A DNA stretch of 64,000 bases from Argopecten irradians (Eukaryota > Mollusca > Bivalvia > Pectinida > Pectinidae). The stretch is from positions 27,635,351 to 27,699,350 of the forward strand of contig NC_091137.1 of assembly GCF_041381155.1 (NCBI RefSeq). The letters run 5' to 3'. Numbering within the stretch: the stretch's first letter is position 1; each line of letters starts with the position of its first letter. The notes beneath the pieces were generated by a model, which was not told where the DNA came from, ran no database searches, and was given only the letters and a program-made list of their open reading frames with translations. The translations under genes and the position numbers were made by a program. Shown piece after piece: positions 62,101-64,000 of the stretch.

Positions 62101-63354
62101 TCTTGCCATGTAGAAATGAGGGGAAATGTATTGCCACAACGGCTTCGGGGTTTAAATGTTTGTGTTATCCCGGGTATACTGGTACGATTTGTGACATGCC
62201 AGACCGTAAGTATTAACTTTACACTATTTGTGTACATTTATATACTATTAGGTTTTTATAATGACATTGTTGAATATTATGGAAAAAAAACAAACAAAAA
62301 ACATAACGTTTTTCAAAATGAAGACCTTAGCGTCCATCTTGCATTTTAGATAGACAAAACAATGCTTTAGAGTCTAATATAACATCACTTCTGGGTACTA
62401 TCAGCCAAGTACCGATACTAAAGGAATATTACTCGAATGATTAGAGATTGGAAAAAACGAGTAAAATTGTTTGTTTGGATTACCTACCATAGAGGTTGTT
62501 ACAACAAATGCGACATGTCCAGCCGGGATGGTTGCGGAGCGGTGTACGTGTAGCCAGACATGTTCTGGAGCAGCTTTCAAAGGGGACACATGTAAAACAT
62601 TTAGAGCACCAGGACTAGTACAGGTACTCACCTTGTAAATGACACTTAATTAATAAGAATAGCGTCTATTATACAATCTATGAAATTATTTTTGACGAAA
62701 ACTTTCGTCTTGACGTCCTTTCATTATGTCTATTTTTTTTTTATTAAAATTACAAATTATTATTGAAACGATGTCACTTTAAAAAAGATTTGAACAAAGG
62801 TATGTTAAGCAACAAATAGAAAAGACGATTTCATCACACATTCACTACATTGGTCAAAAACGGATTAATTTCAATACCATCTTTAGTGTTAAAGAAATGC
62901 AAATTGCGTTACAGGTGTGTCTATTAGTCACATGCCGATAAAATCTAGGAAAAACATAGTGTGTGTTGTGTGTGTGTGTCTGTGTGTCTGTCTGTGTGTG
63001 TCTGTGTGTCTGTGTGTCTTTCTGTCTGTCTGTGTCTGTGTGTCTGTCTGTCTGTCGTCCGTCCGTCCGTCCGTCCGTTCGGATGACTGGGTATCGGTTT
63101 CCAAACTAAAAAATACAATTGATGGGTCAGTTGTTGTGGAAACTTCAGAAAATTGTCAATGGATCAATTATGAAGGCTTACGTTTACTAAAAATACATTA
63201 TCTTCCATCAAAGTTGTTTCTTGTGTTTGTTTCAGCCGTTGACGACTTGCAGACCAGGGGATGGCGATCACATTATCATGTTTAATGTAGAAGGATCAGG
63301 CATGGTCAAGTGTCCTCCGGGTTCTAACCTCACAGGATGTACTTTCAGAGACAG
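53155..63354 (+). CDS. Secreted GON-WSC-EGF protein, 5' ten coding exons, continues past the window
   Basis: Exons 53155-53338, 57824-57907, 58328-58487, 58913-59088, 59456-59589, 60153-60288, 60996-61122, 62099-62205, 62493-62623 and 63236-63354 join in frame for about 452 residues. [18 protein letters not shown] is a signal peptide. Residues about 32-200 match the GON domain of ADAMTS9/20 ([33 protein letters not shown]). Residues about 202-292 are a WSC domain ([43 protein letters not shown]). An EGF-like domain ([26 protein letters not shown]) and Cys-rich segments follow. Likely an extracellular, carbohydrate- or matrix-binding protein; no protease domain is seen. The intron after 60288 starts with GC, not GT. 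The exons ending 61122 and 63354 are followed by tandem copies of their own 3' ends. Function is unknown. Confidence 0.88.
54149..54505. mobile_element. TTAA-flanked MITE, copy 3
   Basis: From TTAATGATGCTCCACCGCTA to the right end GGCGGTGGAGCATCTTTAA, same orientation as 48172-48534. Slightly more diverged at its left terminus (T for A after TTAA). Confidence 0.88.
54794..55012 (+). mobile_element. tRNA-derived SINE of a second family
   Basis: Starts GGGGCCGCGGTGGCCGAGTG; box A-like GGCCGAGTGGTTAAG (about 54806-54820) and box B GGTTCGAATCC (54864-54874) recall a Leu/Ser tRNA. The body has TTTTTCTCCGGGTACTCCGG and the tail is AAAAATAAATAAACC. The 'CTCCGGGTACTCCGG' body block resembles CCCGGGCACTCCGG in the SINE at 7571, so the two families may share a central domain. 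Confidence 0.8.
58722..58756. repeat. T-rich tract in an intron of the GON-WSC gene
   Basis: Runs of T broken by single G, upstream of the exon at 58913. Confidence 0.7.
60289..60290 (+). promoter_or_regulatory. Non-canonical GC splice donor
   Basis: The WSC exon ends ...GGCACAG and the intron starts GCAAGT. AG|GCAAGT is the usual context of GC-AG introns. Splicing here joins phase 1 to GT of the next exon at 60996 and keeps the WSC frame (YGTG). Confidence 0.8.
61073..61640. repeat. Tandem array of an exon 3' end with its splice donor, about seven copies
   Basis: The unit of about 72-76 bp (TACTAGCATTACAAATAGCC, CTTTTCATCCCTGTCTACAG, TCGTAAGTA...) begins in the last 50 bases of exon 60996-61122 and ends in the intron. 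The first unit is the true exon end; six more follow in the intron, each keeping a GTAAGT. One copy (about 61222-61329) is rearranged and longer. The array splits the EGF-like domain between its first and second Cys. Confidence 0.92.
62959..63080. repeat. Compound microsatellite (TG/TCTG/CCGT)n
   Basis: TGTGTG, then TGTCTG-type units, then CCGT units, about 155 bp before the exon at 63236. The ORF through it is low-complexity and non-coding. Confidence 0.9.
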
Positions 63355-63517
63355 GTAAATACTACTGGTATGGTCAAGTGTCCTCCGGGTTCTAACCTCA
63401 CATGATGTACCTTCAGAGATAGGTAAATACTGGTATGGTCAAGTGTCCTCCGGGTTCTAACCTCACAGGACGTACCTTCAGAGACAGGTAAGTACTGGCT
63501 TGGTCAAGTGTCCTCCG
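63302..63517. repeat. Tandem array of the exon 63236-63354 3' end with its donor, three copies plus a fragment
   Basis: A unit of about 65 bp (GGTCAAGTGTCCTCCGGGTT and onward to ACAGGTAAATACTGG) spans the end of the exon and the start of the intron. The true exon end is followed by two more copies, at about 63370 and 63434, with donors GTAAAT and GTAAGT. A broken fourth start lies at 63500-63517. Confidence 0.9.
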
Positions 63518-63519
63518 AA

Positions 63520-64000
63520 TTTTTATGTTATTACGCCTTTCAGGTTGAGTTCATTTTTGCTTTCCTTGTTTATTTTGAGTCAAGGATCTCAAAGTTGGTT
63601 TACAATGGAAAAACAAATTAATAAATCAAAGATTTATTTCATTCAGGAAGACTGAGCTTGCTTTAGTTTTAATCCTAAGTGAAAGTATAATTCCAAAGGA
63701 TAACTACACCTTTCGAAATACATACATAATTTAGAACATACTTTATGATGAGTTGGCTTTAACTAGTCTTCCTCAACCTTTACTTGAACTCATTTGGCAT
63801 TGATATTGTCAGTGTGGTAGAGATTCGTCTATAAACTAATATCAAAAAGGTTTATTCTTGGCTTTATATTTTGAATGATGTTCTAATCATTGTAAGAAGT
63901 CAGAAATGATATCACTTGTGTAACACTTAAAAGAGTTTTTGTAGTATATGTAAGATAAAAACAATATTGATTAAAGAAAATATTTATACTTGAGACTGTT
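63520..64000. other. Intron of the GON-WSC gene running to the window edge
   Basis: No recognised exon; AT-rich. The phase-2 donor at 63355 needs an acceptor beyond position 64000 or one too weak to identify. Confidence 0.5.

Noticed and set aside
62917-63285. 122-codon ORF across the TG/TCTG microsatellite
   Set aside because: Low-complexity reading of a microsatellite; the real exon at 63236-63354 is read in a different frame.
1-64000. Retroviral, LTR or Polinton-type elements
   Set aside because: No long terminal direct repeats, reverse transcriptase, integrase, capsid or polymerase motifs were recognised anywhere in the window.

Overview
This is eukaryotic DNA: AT-rich, intron-dense, with GT-AG introns, tRNA-derived SINEs, many small inverted-repeat transposons and several minisatellites. 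The encoded proteins and repeats fit a mollusc, most likely a bivalve. That assignment is inference, because no species marker is present. Four protein-coding genes are well supported. I built their exon models by hand from splice sites, reading-frame phase and remembered human sequences; nothing was searched.

Layout. (1) 1-2.3 kb: the last two coding exons of a carbohydrate (CHST-type) sulfotransferase. (2) 12.06-16.02 kb: a complete four-exon paralogue on the same strand, so the two form a tandem pair. The 10 kb between them holds a 36-bp minisatellite, a SINE and a cluster of nested inverted-repeat elements. (3) 19.77-38.81 kb, minus strand: a complete 19-coding-exon CEP70 gene (centrosomal protein of 70 kDa), whose introns are crowded with MITEs, a SINE and palindromes. 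(4) 40.75-42.60 kb, plus strand: a complete FAIM gene (Fas apoptotic inhibitory molecule), divergent from CEP70. The same head-to-head CEP70/FAIM pair exists on human chromosome 3. (5) 42.6-53.1 kb: gene-poor, with a 37-copy 30-bp minisatellite, a TTAA-flanked MITE and a SINE. (6) 53.16 kb to the right edge: the first ten coding exons of a secreted protein with signal peptide, GON domain, WSC domain, EGF-like domain and Cys-rich region. The gene continues past the window.

The genes are not an obvious pathway. The sulfotransferases should act in the Golgi on glycans, CEP70 at centrosomes and cilia, FAIM in the cytosol in cell survival or proteostasis, and the GON/WSC protein outside the cell. 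The least ordinary structure is in the GON/WSC gene. Two of its exons have had their 3' end, including the splice donor, amplified in tandem into the following intron (about seven and three copies). The other strong observations are the CEP70-FAIM microsynteny, a three-copy TTAA-flanked MITE family, and a perfect 37-bp-arm palindrome bordered by 27-bp direct repeats. No prokaryotic-type system, CRISPR array or viral-like element was recognised.
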